DNA of 18,482 nucleotides from a bacterium (GTDB taxonomy: Bacteria > JACRDZ01 > JAQUKH01): the NCBI GenBank assembly GCA_028719205.1, contig JAQUKH010000041.1, forward strand, positions 1 through 18,482. The letters run 5' to 3'. Position 1 is the first letter of the stretch. Each line of letters opens with the position of its first letter. The position numbers and the translations under genes were made by a program. Below, in pieces: positions 1-6,695 of this stretch. The notes under the pieces were generated by a model. That model saw nothing but the letters and a program-made list of their open reading frames with translations. It made no database searches and had not been told where the DNA came from.

Positions 1-537
1 AATGACCTCCTGCTTTGTGATGCCTGTAATGAAGGGCAGGTTTATAATAAACAGGATGTAAAAAACTATTTTAAGAAGATAGAAAACATTTTTATCGAAA
101 AATATAAAATGAAGATCAGAAATATCAAAGATTTTATTCCTGGCAATGAATTTAAGCTTAAAGAAATTTCATTGGCTAATGATAAAAATATTCCTTTTGT
201 GTTTTTTAAACCTGTTTATACGGAGTATGAAGCCCATTATATGGATTCATTGCCCCGCGTGCTTATTATTGAAGGGCTAACCTCCGAATATGTCAGGATT
301 TGGCTTGAGGAGCAAAATTTGTCTTGCGCGAATTTGCAGGATGAAGAAGAAAAACGCGGGATCGAAATGTATTTTAAATACGTTATGTTAAACCATTTTT
401 TATTAAGAGAACAGATGGCAAGATTTATTTATCTGAATAACGCGGCTTCTTTAAGCTTCAGAAGAATAAACGCGATCGTGGAAACAAGAGGCGAAGGTAA
501 ATTAGTAGAAGCTATAAAGAAGTGTTTCGAACAGTAA
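1..537 (+). CDS. DA1-like C-terminal domain protein, degenerate metallopeptidase (5' truncated)
   Basis: The frame is open from base 1, so the true start lies upstream; 178 residues are visible. I recognise the C-terminal part of the DA1 family, which is LIM-like zinc modules followed by a metallopeptidase domain. The landmarks occur in order: a CDAC cysteine pair near the visible N-terminus; an amphipathic stretch ending KMKIRNIKDFIP, like the FYEGLxMKxxQxIP region of DA1; LPRVLIIEGL; an acidic EEEKRGIEMYF like DA1 EEGICQxL; and SFRRINAIVETRGEGKLVEAIK like the GFRxxNxAVxKxGLxxxLxHI tail. Where active DA1 proteins have HEMMHAWL, this one has SEYVRIWL (bases 283-306). Both zinc-binding histidines are gone and the glutamate remains. 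I infer a pseudo-peptidase that may still bind a partner. The alignment is from memory, so the family call is moderate. The stop codon abuts a GTGAC-type repeat at 538. Confidence 0.55.
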   Translation, partial: NDLLLCDACNEGQVYNKQDVKNYFKKIENIFIEKYKMKIRNIKDFIPGNEFKLKEISLANDKNIPFVFFKPVYTEYEAHYMDSLPRVLIIEGLTSEYVRIWLEEQNLSCANLQDEEEKRGIEMYFKYVMLNHFLLREQMARFIYLNNAASLSFRRINAIVETRGEGKLVEAIKKCFEQ

Positions 538-592
538 ATGACTGGTGACTTTGTGACTTTTTTTTACTCCATGCCCCATGCTCCATGCTCTT
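538..592. repeat. Composite dispersed repeat fragment (GTGAC and CCATGC modules)
   Basis: This short block lies between two convergent genes. It holds the TGACTGGTGACTTTGTGACTT module and then the ATGCCCCATGCTCCATGC module, both seen again at 6330-6480 and 9184-9310. It includes a run of eight or more T residues that could help termination on the plus strand. The block overlaps the last codons of the minus-strand gene ending at 564. Confidence 0.7.
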
Positions 593-2804
593 TTACCAGC
601 ACCACGCTTAAAGTTACTAAATTAATACAAGTTATAGTGACCAGCGTAAAGTATATCCCCAACAGCGGTATAAAAAGAGCAGTGGTTAAAAGCGCTCCAA
701 ATGCCGATCCGAGCAGGTCGAACGCGTAAAACCTTCCAAAGGATATTACTTCATCATTTTTATCAGGAGATATCCTGTTAGCCAGAGAAAATAATGCGCC
801 TATGATGAATGAAGGTATGAATAAAATGGTCAAAAACACAAAGATATTAATATCACCGGTGTATTTTGAGAAAAATAATATAATAAATAACGGATATAAA
901 GATAAAGTTAAAAATAAATAATTAAAAGTAATATTTAATCCCTGGATTTTTTCCATGGATCTTGCGGCGAAATAACTGCCTGAGGCCGATCCCAGCATAA
1001 AACTCGCGATGATCAATCCTAATTGAAGATATAAATACCCTGTTTTAATTTGAAATATCAGGCTGATAATAAGTTCCAGTGATATGCCGGTGAATCCCGC
1101 GGACATAACTGATAATGGAATAAAATCCGGTTTTTTAACTATCGTGAACAAAAGCAGGATTATTCCGATAGTAAAAACAGCTCCCAGGATATTTTCAATA
1201 GTAAATACACGTTCAAGCATAGTTACAATTTTTACCAGGAGGTTTGAGGTTTTGCTTGCCCAGAGAAGAAGGTCATAAAAATAATTTACAGGTGCCAGGT
1301 CCTTGTTTAGAGGTTGAGCAGGGGATAATTGCAGGTTAAGCTGGTCAATCCTGTCCTTTGATAACCGGAACGGGATCTGGTCAGGGGAAAGAAATAAAAG
1401 GTTTATCTCCGCTGTCTTTAGCCTTTCGCCTAATATCGATCCATCCAGAGTTATCAGTCCTTTTGCTTTGCCTGAAAGAAAAATATTTGTGCCTCCGGGT
1501 ATTATTTTAACCTCAGGGAAAATATCTAATAATGTATGGTAAGTACTTGCCAATAATCTTATTTGCTCCGGGCTGATATAATTTTCTCCGGAGGGCAGGG
1601 CCAGGGAAAATACTCCATCAGCGGAAAGCGTATCTCTCACTTCTTTAAAAAATTCCAGGGTGTAAAAACGGTTCAATGAACTTGTATAAGGTTCAGGCAG
1701 GTTCATAATTACGAAGCCAAATTTTTGACGGGTGTTCTTGACGAACGCGCGCCCGTCCGTGTTTATTATTGAAATTCTTTTATCGTATGTAAAAGGAACG
1801 GCATCTCCGGGCAGTAATTCTTTTGCCATATCAATAATAAGAGGGTCAAGTTCAACATAAATAATTTTTTCTATATTTTTATACTTTAAAAGTTCAGAAA
1901 GGCTCCCGTTCAACCCTCCCCCGATGACCAGCGCGTTTTTCGCTTCAATATTTTGCAGCGCTGTAAAATGGATATCTTCCGCGGAGAATTTATCAGGATA
2001 GGTAAACGCGTATAATCCGTTATCATAAAAGCTGACAGTATTTTCTTTTTTAAGCGCGGTTATCTGTCCGTAAACGGATGACCTGTTTTCAAGAATAAGG
2101 TATCCCTGCCAGCGCAGTTTAATGCTTGTATCATCTAATATTTTTATGAAACCGGAAGAAAATATACTTAAAGTAATACATGAGAATATAACAGCAAATA
2201 CCATGTTAAACTTATTAAATAAAAAATAAAATATCAAAAAACAATTAAGGATCAAAAGCGCCCCGATAATAAGAACGATTTGCCATGCCGAAAGGTATCT
2301 GATCAAAATAAAATTGCCGATGATCCCCGATGTGCCGGCGCCGAGCGCGTCAAGCATATATGTATAACCGGCCGCTTTAGAAGGTTCATTCAAACAGTTA
2401 TTTAATATCCGGCAGGCAAGGGGGAAGAGAAAACCTGATAAAAGGCAGAAGGGCGTAATAAATATAAAACTGTTCAGGATCATTGTCCCTGATCCAATGA
2501 TCTCGCCCTGAATAGGTTTATTAAAAATTATATTGCTTTTCAGAAGAAAGATCATTACAAAAAGGATAAAGAACAAAAGTACCTGGCATATCACGAAAAC
2601 CAGGGGCAGAGTTTTTAATTTAATTTCTAATTTTTTGCTTATATAACTTCCGCCTGCGTTTCCCAGCAGCCAGAAAAAGAAAACGATCCCCAGCGTAAGT
2701 TCATTGCCATAGAAGATAACAAAAAGCTCCCGAATAATAACGATCTGGCTCAAGAACACGCAAAACCCTAAAAGAAAAATAATAGAAAATATTTTCTTTC
2801 GCAT
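564..2804 (-). CDS. Polytopic membrane protein with central spermidine-synthase-like (SAM-binding) domain
   Basis: This 746-aa protein has three parts. An N-terminal block (about residues 1-220) holds six or seven hydrophobic helices and opens with FLSQIVIIRELFVIFYGNEL, typical of the membrane-fused spermidine synthase family. A Rossmann domain follows (about 235-450) with ALVIGGGLNG (291-300), acidic loop VELD (317-320) and INTDGRAF (347-354). A second membrane block spans about 530-735. In true aminopropyltransferases the post-motif-IV loop carries a catalytic Asp (DxxDP); here it reads MNLPEP (367-372), so classic spermidine synthesis is doubtful. The SAM or decarboxylated-SAM fold is clear and the substrate is unknown. 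No good Shine-Dalgarno precedes the ATG. The last residues, KEHGAWGME, are read from the dispersed CCATGC repeat. The gene is divergent from the radical SAM gene at 2922. Confidence 0.85.
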   Translation of the reverse strand: MRKKIFSIIFLLGFCVFLSQIVIIRELFVIFYGNELTLGIVFFFWLLGNAGGSYISKKLEIKLKTLPLVFVICQVLLFFILFVMIFLLKSNIIFNKPIQGEIIGSGTMILNSFIFITPFCLLSGFLFPLACRILNNCLNEPSKAAGYTYMLDALGAGTSGIIGNFILIRYLSAWQIVLIIGALLILNCFLIFYFLFNKFNMVFAVIFSCITLSIFSSGFIKILDDTSIKLRWQGYLILENRSSVYGQITALKKENTVSFYDNGLYAFTYPDKFSAEDIHFTALQNIEAKNALVIGGGLNGSLSELLKYKNIEKIIYVELDPLIIDMAKELLPGDAVPFTYDKRISIINTDGRAFVKNTRQKFGFVIMNLPEPYTSSLNRFYTLEFFKEVRDTLSADGVFSLALPSGENYISPEQIRLLASTYHTLLDIFPEVKIIPGGTNIFLSGKAKGLITLDGSILGERLKTAEINLLFLSPDQIPFRLSKDRIDQLNLQLSPAQPLNKDLAPVNYFYDLLLWASKTSNLLVKIVTMLERVFTIENILGAVFTIGIILLLFTIVKKPDFIPLSVMSAGFTGISLELIISLIFQIKTGYLYLQLGLIIASFMLGSASGSYFAARSMEKIQGLNITFNYLFLTLSLYPLFIILFFSKYTGDINIFVFLTILFIPSFIIGALFSLANRISPDKNDEVISFGRFYAFDLLGSAFGALLTTALFIPLLGIYFTLVTITCINLVTLSVVLVKEHGAWGME

Positions 2805-2855
2805 AAAACAAAAATATCATGAAATTGTATAAATATCAACTTTATAAAATTCATA

Positions 2856-2885
2856 TTGACTACTGTCTTATAGCAGTTCTATAAT
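2856..2885 (+). promoter_or_regulatory. Sigma70-type promoter for the radical SAM gene
   Basis: TTGACT (2856-2861), an 18-bp spacer and a perfect TATAAT (2880-2885). Transcription would begin near 2892, about 30 bases before the ATG at 2922. It is the only strong match in the divergent gap 2805-2921. Confidence 0.7.
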
Positions 2886-2921
2886 ACACCTCTGACTTAA
2901 CCATAAAAACTAAGGCGAAAG

Positions 2922-3974
2922 ATGCTGGGTAAAATCATTTTAAAGAATTTGACTACTGAAGAACTGTATGGCCGGATAAAACCTATGGGCGGGAGTTTGT
3001 ATCTTGCGAGGAAAATACAGACGGCTGCTCTGCGCGGTAATGAATGGCTCAAGAGCGGGCCGGATATATCGGAGCGGGTTTTGGCGCGTGTACGGGAAGT
3101 TGGGATATTACCGCGGTTAAAGATGCTCAATAGGATTGAATCTCTCAAAGACGGATTTGCGCGTTATGTTTTTGAAGGTGAAGGCAAAGGCGCTTTTGAG
3201 GCGGTAAGAATACCCATTTTGCATCGTGAAGAGGATCGTAAATATATCGTTTGTGTAAGTTCGCAGGTTGGATGCGCGATGGGATGCATTTTCTGCAAGA
3301 CGGGGAAAATGGGGTTTATCAGGGATCTTGAAACCTGGGAGATCGTGGATCAGGTGGTTCAGATTGCCCGTGATTCCCAATATCCGGTTAAAGGAGTAGT
3401 GTTCATGGGAATGGGTGAACCCCTGCTGAATTATGACGCTGTGATGAAAGCCGCGGGCATACTTTCCGAACCGTGCGGCATGGCAATTTCCTCAAAAGCG
3501 ATCACTATAGGCACCTCAGGAGTTGTGCCCGGCATTAAACGGTTCATAGAAGATAAAAAGAAATACAGGCTCATAGTGTCCCTGACCTCGGCAGATCCGG
3601 CGAAACGAAAAAAACTCATGCCGGTTGAAAATAAATGGCCGACTGGCATTCTTATGGAAAGCCTGAGGGAATATCATAAGCAAACCAGAAAACGAATAAC
3701 CCTCGCGTGGATACTTATCTCGGGTTTAAATACGGGCATAGCAGACGCGCGGGAACTCGCTATGCTCACCAATGGGCTTCCTGTAAAAATTGACCTTATT
3801 GATGTAAATGACCCTGAAGGAAAATTTGTCGCGCCATCGAGCATCGAACTTAATTCATTCAGGGACGCTCTACACAAGGAACTCAGGATGCCCGTGGCAA
3901 GGCGTTATAGCGGCGGAGCGGATATTAATGCCGCGTGCGGTTTGCTTGCGACGCAGGTTCAAACGATTATTTAA
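2922..3974 (+). CDS. RlmN/Cfr-family radical SAM methyltransferase, divergent
   Basis: This 350-aa radical SAM enzyme resembles RlmN, which methylates C2 of A2503 in 23S rRNA and A37 in some tRNAs. The CxxxCxxC iron-sulfur motif is C118-x3-C122-x2-C125. The upstream cysteine of CVSSQVGC (C111), the glutamate in FEAV (E93) and the methyl-carrying C339 in INAACGLL match the catalytic residues of RlmN. GMGEPLLN (163-170) is the SAM-binding GEP motif. Two family signatures differ: SLH is SLT (220-222), and the usual LIPWNP is LIDVNDPEG (292-300). There is also an extra stretch between IP and the Cys motif. This may be an RlmN paralogue with another RNA target. AAGG lies about 6 bases before the ATG. 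Only 21 bases separate it from the next gene, suggesting cotranscription. Confidence 0.85.
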   Translation: MLGKIILKNLTTEELYGRIKPMGGSLYLARKIQTAALRGNEWLKSGPDISERVLARVREVGILPRLKMLNRIESLKDGFARYVFEGEGKGAFEAVRIPILHREEDRKYIVCVSSQVGCAMGCIFCKTGKMGFIRDLETWEIVDQVVQIARDSQYPVKGVVFMGMGEPLLNYDAVMKAAGILSEPCGMAISSKAITIGTSGVVPGIKRFIEDKKKYRLIVSLTSADPAKRKKLMPVENKWPTGILMESLREYHKQTRKRITLAWILISGLNTGIADARELAMLTNGLPVKIDLIDVNDPEGKFVAPSSIELNSFRDALHKELRMPVARRYSGGADINAACGLLATQVQTII

Positions 3975-3995
3975 TGATAATGAAAGGAAAATATT

Positions 3996-4352
3996 ATGAA
4001 AAATATTTATCTGACGGTTATTTTACTTTCCTGCAGTAATATCTTTATGACGTTTGCCTGGTACGGCCATCTTAAAAATCTTAATAACAGGTCCTGGATA
4101 CTGGCGGCGCTTATCAGCTGGGGAATAGCATTTTTCGAATATATGCTGCAGGTGCCCGCGAACAGGATAGGGTATAAGGTCCTGAATGTCGGACAGTTAA
4201 AGATCATTCAGGAAGTGATCACGCTGGCCATCTTTGTCCCATTCTCAATTTATTTCATGAAAGAGAAAATGAATTACGATTATCTATGGGCCGCCCTATG
4301 CCTCCTCGGCGCGGTATTTTTCATCTTCAGAACAAAAATATTGGGATTGTAA
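3996..4352 (+). CDS. DMT-superfamily small membrane protein (DUF486)
   Basis: This 118-aa protein has four hydrophobic helices (about 4-22, 34-52, 70-86, 95-113). It carries landmarks of the DUF486/DMT_6 family: TFAWYGHLK, SWGIAFFEYMLQVPANRIGY and the central LKIIQEVITL. DMT proteins are small drug/metabolite transporter-like membrane proteins, and no substrate is known for DUF486. The length is usual for the family, so the gene looks complete. GAAAGGAAA precedes the ATG. It is probably cotranscribed with the radical SAM gene 21 bases upstream. I see nothing tying the two functions together. Confidence 0.9.
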   Translation: MKNIYLTVILLSCSNIFMTFAWYGHLKNLNNRSWILAALISWGIAFFEYMLQVPANRIGYKVLNVGQLKIIQEVITLAIFVPFSIYFMKEKMNYDYLWAALCLLGAVFFIFRTKILGL

Positions 4353-4411
4353 CATTTATTAATTGTCAGGTTCACGCTTTTGGCGGCTGGGGAAAAAAGG
4401 AGAATAATAGA

Positions 4412-5362
4412 ATGGAAACTATGAAAGCAATTATATGCGCAAAATATGGTCCACCCGAAGTACTTCAGATCAAACAATGTAAAAAACCTGTCCCGGGAAA
4501 AGATGAGGTTTTGATCAAAATATACGCGGCATCAGTTACAAATAGTGATATCTTTATTCGAAGTTCAAACGTACCTTTCTTAATGATGATTCCGATGCGG
4601 CTAATGATCGGCCTTACAAAACCAAGGCAAGAAATTATTGGAGAGGTTTTTTCTGGTGAAATTGAATCTGTGGGATCTGGAATACACCGTTTTAAAGCAG
4701 GTGACCAGGTATATGGGCTTACCGGCTTTTCGCTTGGGGCATACGCTGATTACAAATGCATGAAGGAAATAGATTCCAAACAGGGATGTTTAGCGTTAAA
4801 ACCAGAAAATATAAGTTTTGAGGAAGCTACCTCTGCCGCGTATGGGGGATTATTGGCATTCCAATCTATGGAAAAAGGAAATATAAAAGCTGGGCAAAAA
4901 ATATTAATTTATGGCGCTTCCGGAACATCCGGTACAATCGCAATACAGTTTGCCAGGTATCTTGGTGCTGAAGTTACAGGTATATGTGGTTCATCAAATA
5001 TTGCATTGGTAAAATCTTTAGGTGCTGATAAAGTCCTGGATTATACCAGAAAGGACTCTATAAAAATGCTGGAAAAGTATGATTTTATACTTGATGCTGT
5101 CGGTAAAAGAAAGACTTCTGAATTGAAAAAAGCATGTGAGAAAGCATTAACACCAAATGGAAAATATTTCTCTATAGATGATAGTGCTTTGTTGCTGGAA
5201 TCAGACCGGTTGAATAGAATAAGAGAGCTAATCGAATCAGAAAAAATCAGGCCAATAAATGATAAGTGTTATCCCTTTGAGCAAATAGTTGAAGCGCATA
5301 AATATGTGGAGCTGGGCCACAAAAAAGGGAATGTAGCAATTACCGTAAATAAAAAACCCTGA
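4412..5362 (+). CDS. NAD(P)-dependent MDR-family oxidoreductase (quinone reductase-like)
   Basis: This 316-aa medium-chain dehydrogenase/reductase has an N-terminal GroES-like domain (PGKDEVLIKIYAASVTNSDI; GxVxxVGxxxxxFKxGDxVYG region) and a Rossmann domain with IYGASGTSGTIAIQFA, the AxxGxxG form found in zinc-free quinone oxidoreductases. The catalytic-zinc cysteine and the structural four-Cys lobe are absent, so it is probably a zinc-independent NADPH reductase of quinones or enones. The start was set at 4412 because AGGAG lies 9 bases upstream; the frame is open to an earlier ATG at 4286, inside the DUF486 gene, with no ribosome site. The gap from the DUF486 gene is only 59 bases, so read-through is possible. 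Its stop borders a short GTGAC repeat fragment (5363-5380). Confidence 0.9.
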   Translation: METMKAIICAKYGPPEVLQIKQCKKPVPGKDEVLIKIYAASVTNSDIFIRSSNVPFLMMIPMRLMIGLTKPRQEIIGEVFSGEIESVGSGIHRFKAGDQVYGLTGFSLGAYADYKCMKEIDSKQGCLALKPENISFEEATSAAYGGLLAFQSMEKGNIKAGQKILIYGASGTSGTIAIQFARYLGAEVTGICGSSNIALVKSLGADKVLDYTRKDSIKMLEKYDFILDAVGKRKTSELKKACEKALTPNGKYFSIDDSALLLESDRLNRIRELIESEKIRPINDKCYPFEQIVEAHKYVELGHKKGNVAITVNKKP

Positions 5363-5421
5363 CAACTTGTGACTTATTTTTATGGAATCTTGCCGGGGAA
5401 AGGGGTAAAATATAAACATAT

Positions 5422-5961
5422 ATGAAAAAGACAGATGTTTTTCAGCTAATTTCTGATATTTTTAAAAATGAAGAAATACAATGTGTTTTAATCGGTGGTT
5501 TTGCAGTTAACTATTATAAAGTTACGCGGCAAACCGCTGATGTGGATTTTTTGATCACAAAAAAGGATTTTGAAAAAATATCCGTTTCACTGAAAAAGGC
5601 TGGTTATAAAAAAGATTTTGCCCAGGATGTATTTGCAAGATGCACCAGTGATAACTTTTTGATGGATATTGATTTTATGTTTGTTGATAAAGAAACGTTA
5701 GATAAGATCATGAAGGACGGAGAAAAGATAAGCATCGCAGGACAAAAATTTATAGTTCCGTCCCTGAACAACCTGATTGCTCTCAAATTACATTCAATTA
5801 AACATAATAAAAAAATACGGGAATTCAGAGATTTGCCTGATATTATTAATTTGATAAGGGTAAATAATCTGGATTTTAATAGTCCTGAATTCAAAGAATT
5901 ATGCCTGAAATACGGTACGGAAGAAATTTATCAGAAGTTATTAACAAGCTTAAAGGAATAA
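5422..5961 (+). CDS. AbiEii/DUF6036-like nucleotidyltransferase-fold protein
   Basis: This 179-aa protein has the minimal nucleotidyltransferase signature: GG (G25-G26 in LIGGFAVNYY), then TADVDFLI with D40 and D42, and later DIDFMF supplying the third acidic position. A basic helix with LIALKLHSIKH and REFRDLPDIINLI follows, as in AbiEii/MenA-type and DUF6036 proteins. Members of this superfamily often act as toxins that transfer nucleotides to tRNA or other targets. The next gene starts five bases after its stop, giving a two-gene unit. Both ends of the unit are bordered by dispersed repeats, typical of an accessory module. Toxicity and target are inferences; a housekeeping role is not excluded. 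Confidence 0.8.
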   Translation: MKKTDVFQLISDIFKNEEIQCVLIGGFAVNYYKVTRQTADVDFLITKKDFEKISVSLKKAGYKKDFAQDVFARCTSDNFLMDIDFMFVDKETLDKIMKDGEKISIAGQKFIVPSLNNLIALKLHSIKHNKKIREFRDLPDIINLIRVNNLDFNSPEFKELCLKYGTEEIYQKLLTSLKE

Positions 5962-5965
5962 TATT

Positions 5966-6139
5966 GTGGAAAAATTAAATCTTCCTATAATTATAAAACC
6001 GCTTCCAAAACAAAAAGCACTTTCTATGAATGAATATCTGGAATTCGTTGAATTTCACTTAAAGCATACTTTTAACCGGAAAGCATATAACGAAGAAAAG
6101 AAAAAGCTTTCAGTTAATGTCCCGTTTTCAATAAAATAG
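5966..6139 (+). CDS. Small hypothetical protein paired with the nucleotidyltransferase
   Basis: This 57-aa frame begins with GTG, preceded by AAGGA eight bases upstream, and starts five bases after the nucleotidyltransferase stop. The product begins VEKLNLPIIIKPLPKQKA and continues with LSMNEYLEFVEFHLKHTFNRKAY, an amphipathic, charged helix. It ends in VNVPFSIK. Codon use is like its neighbour, with no internal stop. I do not recognise a named family. Its position suggests a partner or antitoxin of the nucleotidyltransferase, though the toxin-first order would be less common. A GC-rich palindrome with a following T-rich stretch (6176-6208) closes the unit. Confidence 0.6.
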   Translation: MEKLNLPIIIKPLPKQKALSMNEYLEFVEFHLKHTFNRKAYNEEKKKLSVNVPFSIK

Positions 6140-6175
6140 TAATAGAATTAGTAATACTGTTGGATAAAATATTAG

Positions 6176-6208
6176 TAGGGGCGACCGGCCGGTCGCCCTT
6201 ATTTTTGG
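6176..6208 (+). terminator. GC-rich palindrome with T-tract, likely terminator
   Basis: Bases 6179-6198 are a perfect 20-bp palindrome with half-site GGGCGACCGG. Arms extend to 13 bp if one G-T pair is allowed. TTATTTTT follows. In RNA this makes a stem with a GGCC loop, suited to ending the nucleotidyltransferase unit. It begins TAGGGGC, like three other hairpins in the window, so it may also be a dispersed repeat. Confidence 0.6.
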
Positions 6209-6221
6209 ATTTATTTGTTTT

Positions 6222-6539
6222 GTAGGGGCAGGTCTTGCGCCTGCCCTCCGAGTTGTTCAAACTGTTTAAACTGCTAAAACTGCTTGAACGGTTCAAACGA
6301 CTCTTCACCTTCCGCACTATCTTCCAACTCCATGCCCTATGCGCCATGCTTCTTTCCTTACTTGTGACTGGTGTCTTTGTGACTTTGCAACTTCCGCCAC
6401 GGCGGACAAGTGTGACTTTTTTATTCTTTGCTGGTGACTTTGTGACTTGTGACATGTTTTTTCTTGTGACGTTGCAACTTGCCTGCCCGCCGCAGGAGGG
6501 TGACGTTTCCTCTGCTATCTTTTCTATTGAACAAATCTA
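6222..6539. repeat. Composite dispersed repeat, copy A (fills the gap before the TPR gene)
   Basis: This gene-free block has ordered modules. First is a TGTAGGGGCAGG hairpin (6226-6246). Five tandem 9-mers follow (6255-6299; forms such as GTTTAAACT and GCTTGAACG). Then come a TTCCGC-CTATCTTC module, CCATGCCCTATGCGCCATGC (6330-6349), runs of TTGTGACTT-type units (6361-6480) interrupted by the inverted repeat CCGCCACGGCGG, and CCTGCCCGCCGCAGGAGGG. The plus strand is open through most of it, but the reading only translates repeat units, so I do not call a gene. Confidence 0.8.
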
Positions 6540-6690
6540 AAAATATGATATAGTTTAATGGATTGCTTTTTCTGTAAAAATGCGAGAAGTGGCCATATCA
6601 ATTCATTCATATCTGCCTTAAGGGCAGGTTGCCCATCCATTTCAGCCAGGTCTTGAAGCAACTACGTATGTTCATATATTAATTTTTAAT
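6485..6690 (+). repeat. Duplicated promoter-leader block, copy 1
   Basis: From CTGCTATCTTTTCTATTGAAC through GATATAGTTTAA and AAAATGCGAGAAGTGGC to near the start of the TPR gene, this block matches 10560-10765, upstream of the PycTM-like gene. It is near-identical over the first 120 bases or so and weaker but collinear after that. It contains the promoter at 6527-6554. Confidence 0.75.
6527..6554 (+). promoter_or_regulatory. Promoter for the TPR gene
   Basis: TTGAAC (6527-6532), 16-bp spacer, TATAGT (6549-6554) with an upstream TGA forming an extended -10. The expected leader is about 135 bases. The same promoter is present in the duplicated block at 10616. Confidence 0.55.
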
Positions 6691-6695
6691 AGCAT

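Noticed and set aside
4286-4411. Upstream in-frame start for the MDR oxidoreductase
   Set aside because: It lies inside the DUF486 gene, lacks a ribosome site, and adds 42 residues not seen in this family. AGGAG points to 4412.
6235-6540. Open frame of about 100 codons in the repeat region before the TPR gene
   Set aside because: It translates the tandem 9-mers and GTGAC units (KLLKLLERFKRLF-type peptide); a similar peptide appears from the repeat at 10440-10526. No ribosome site or protein-like composition, so it is a by-product of the repeats.
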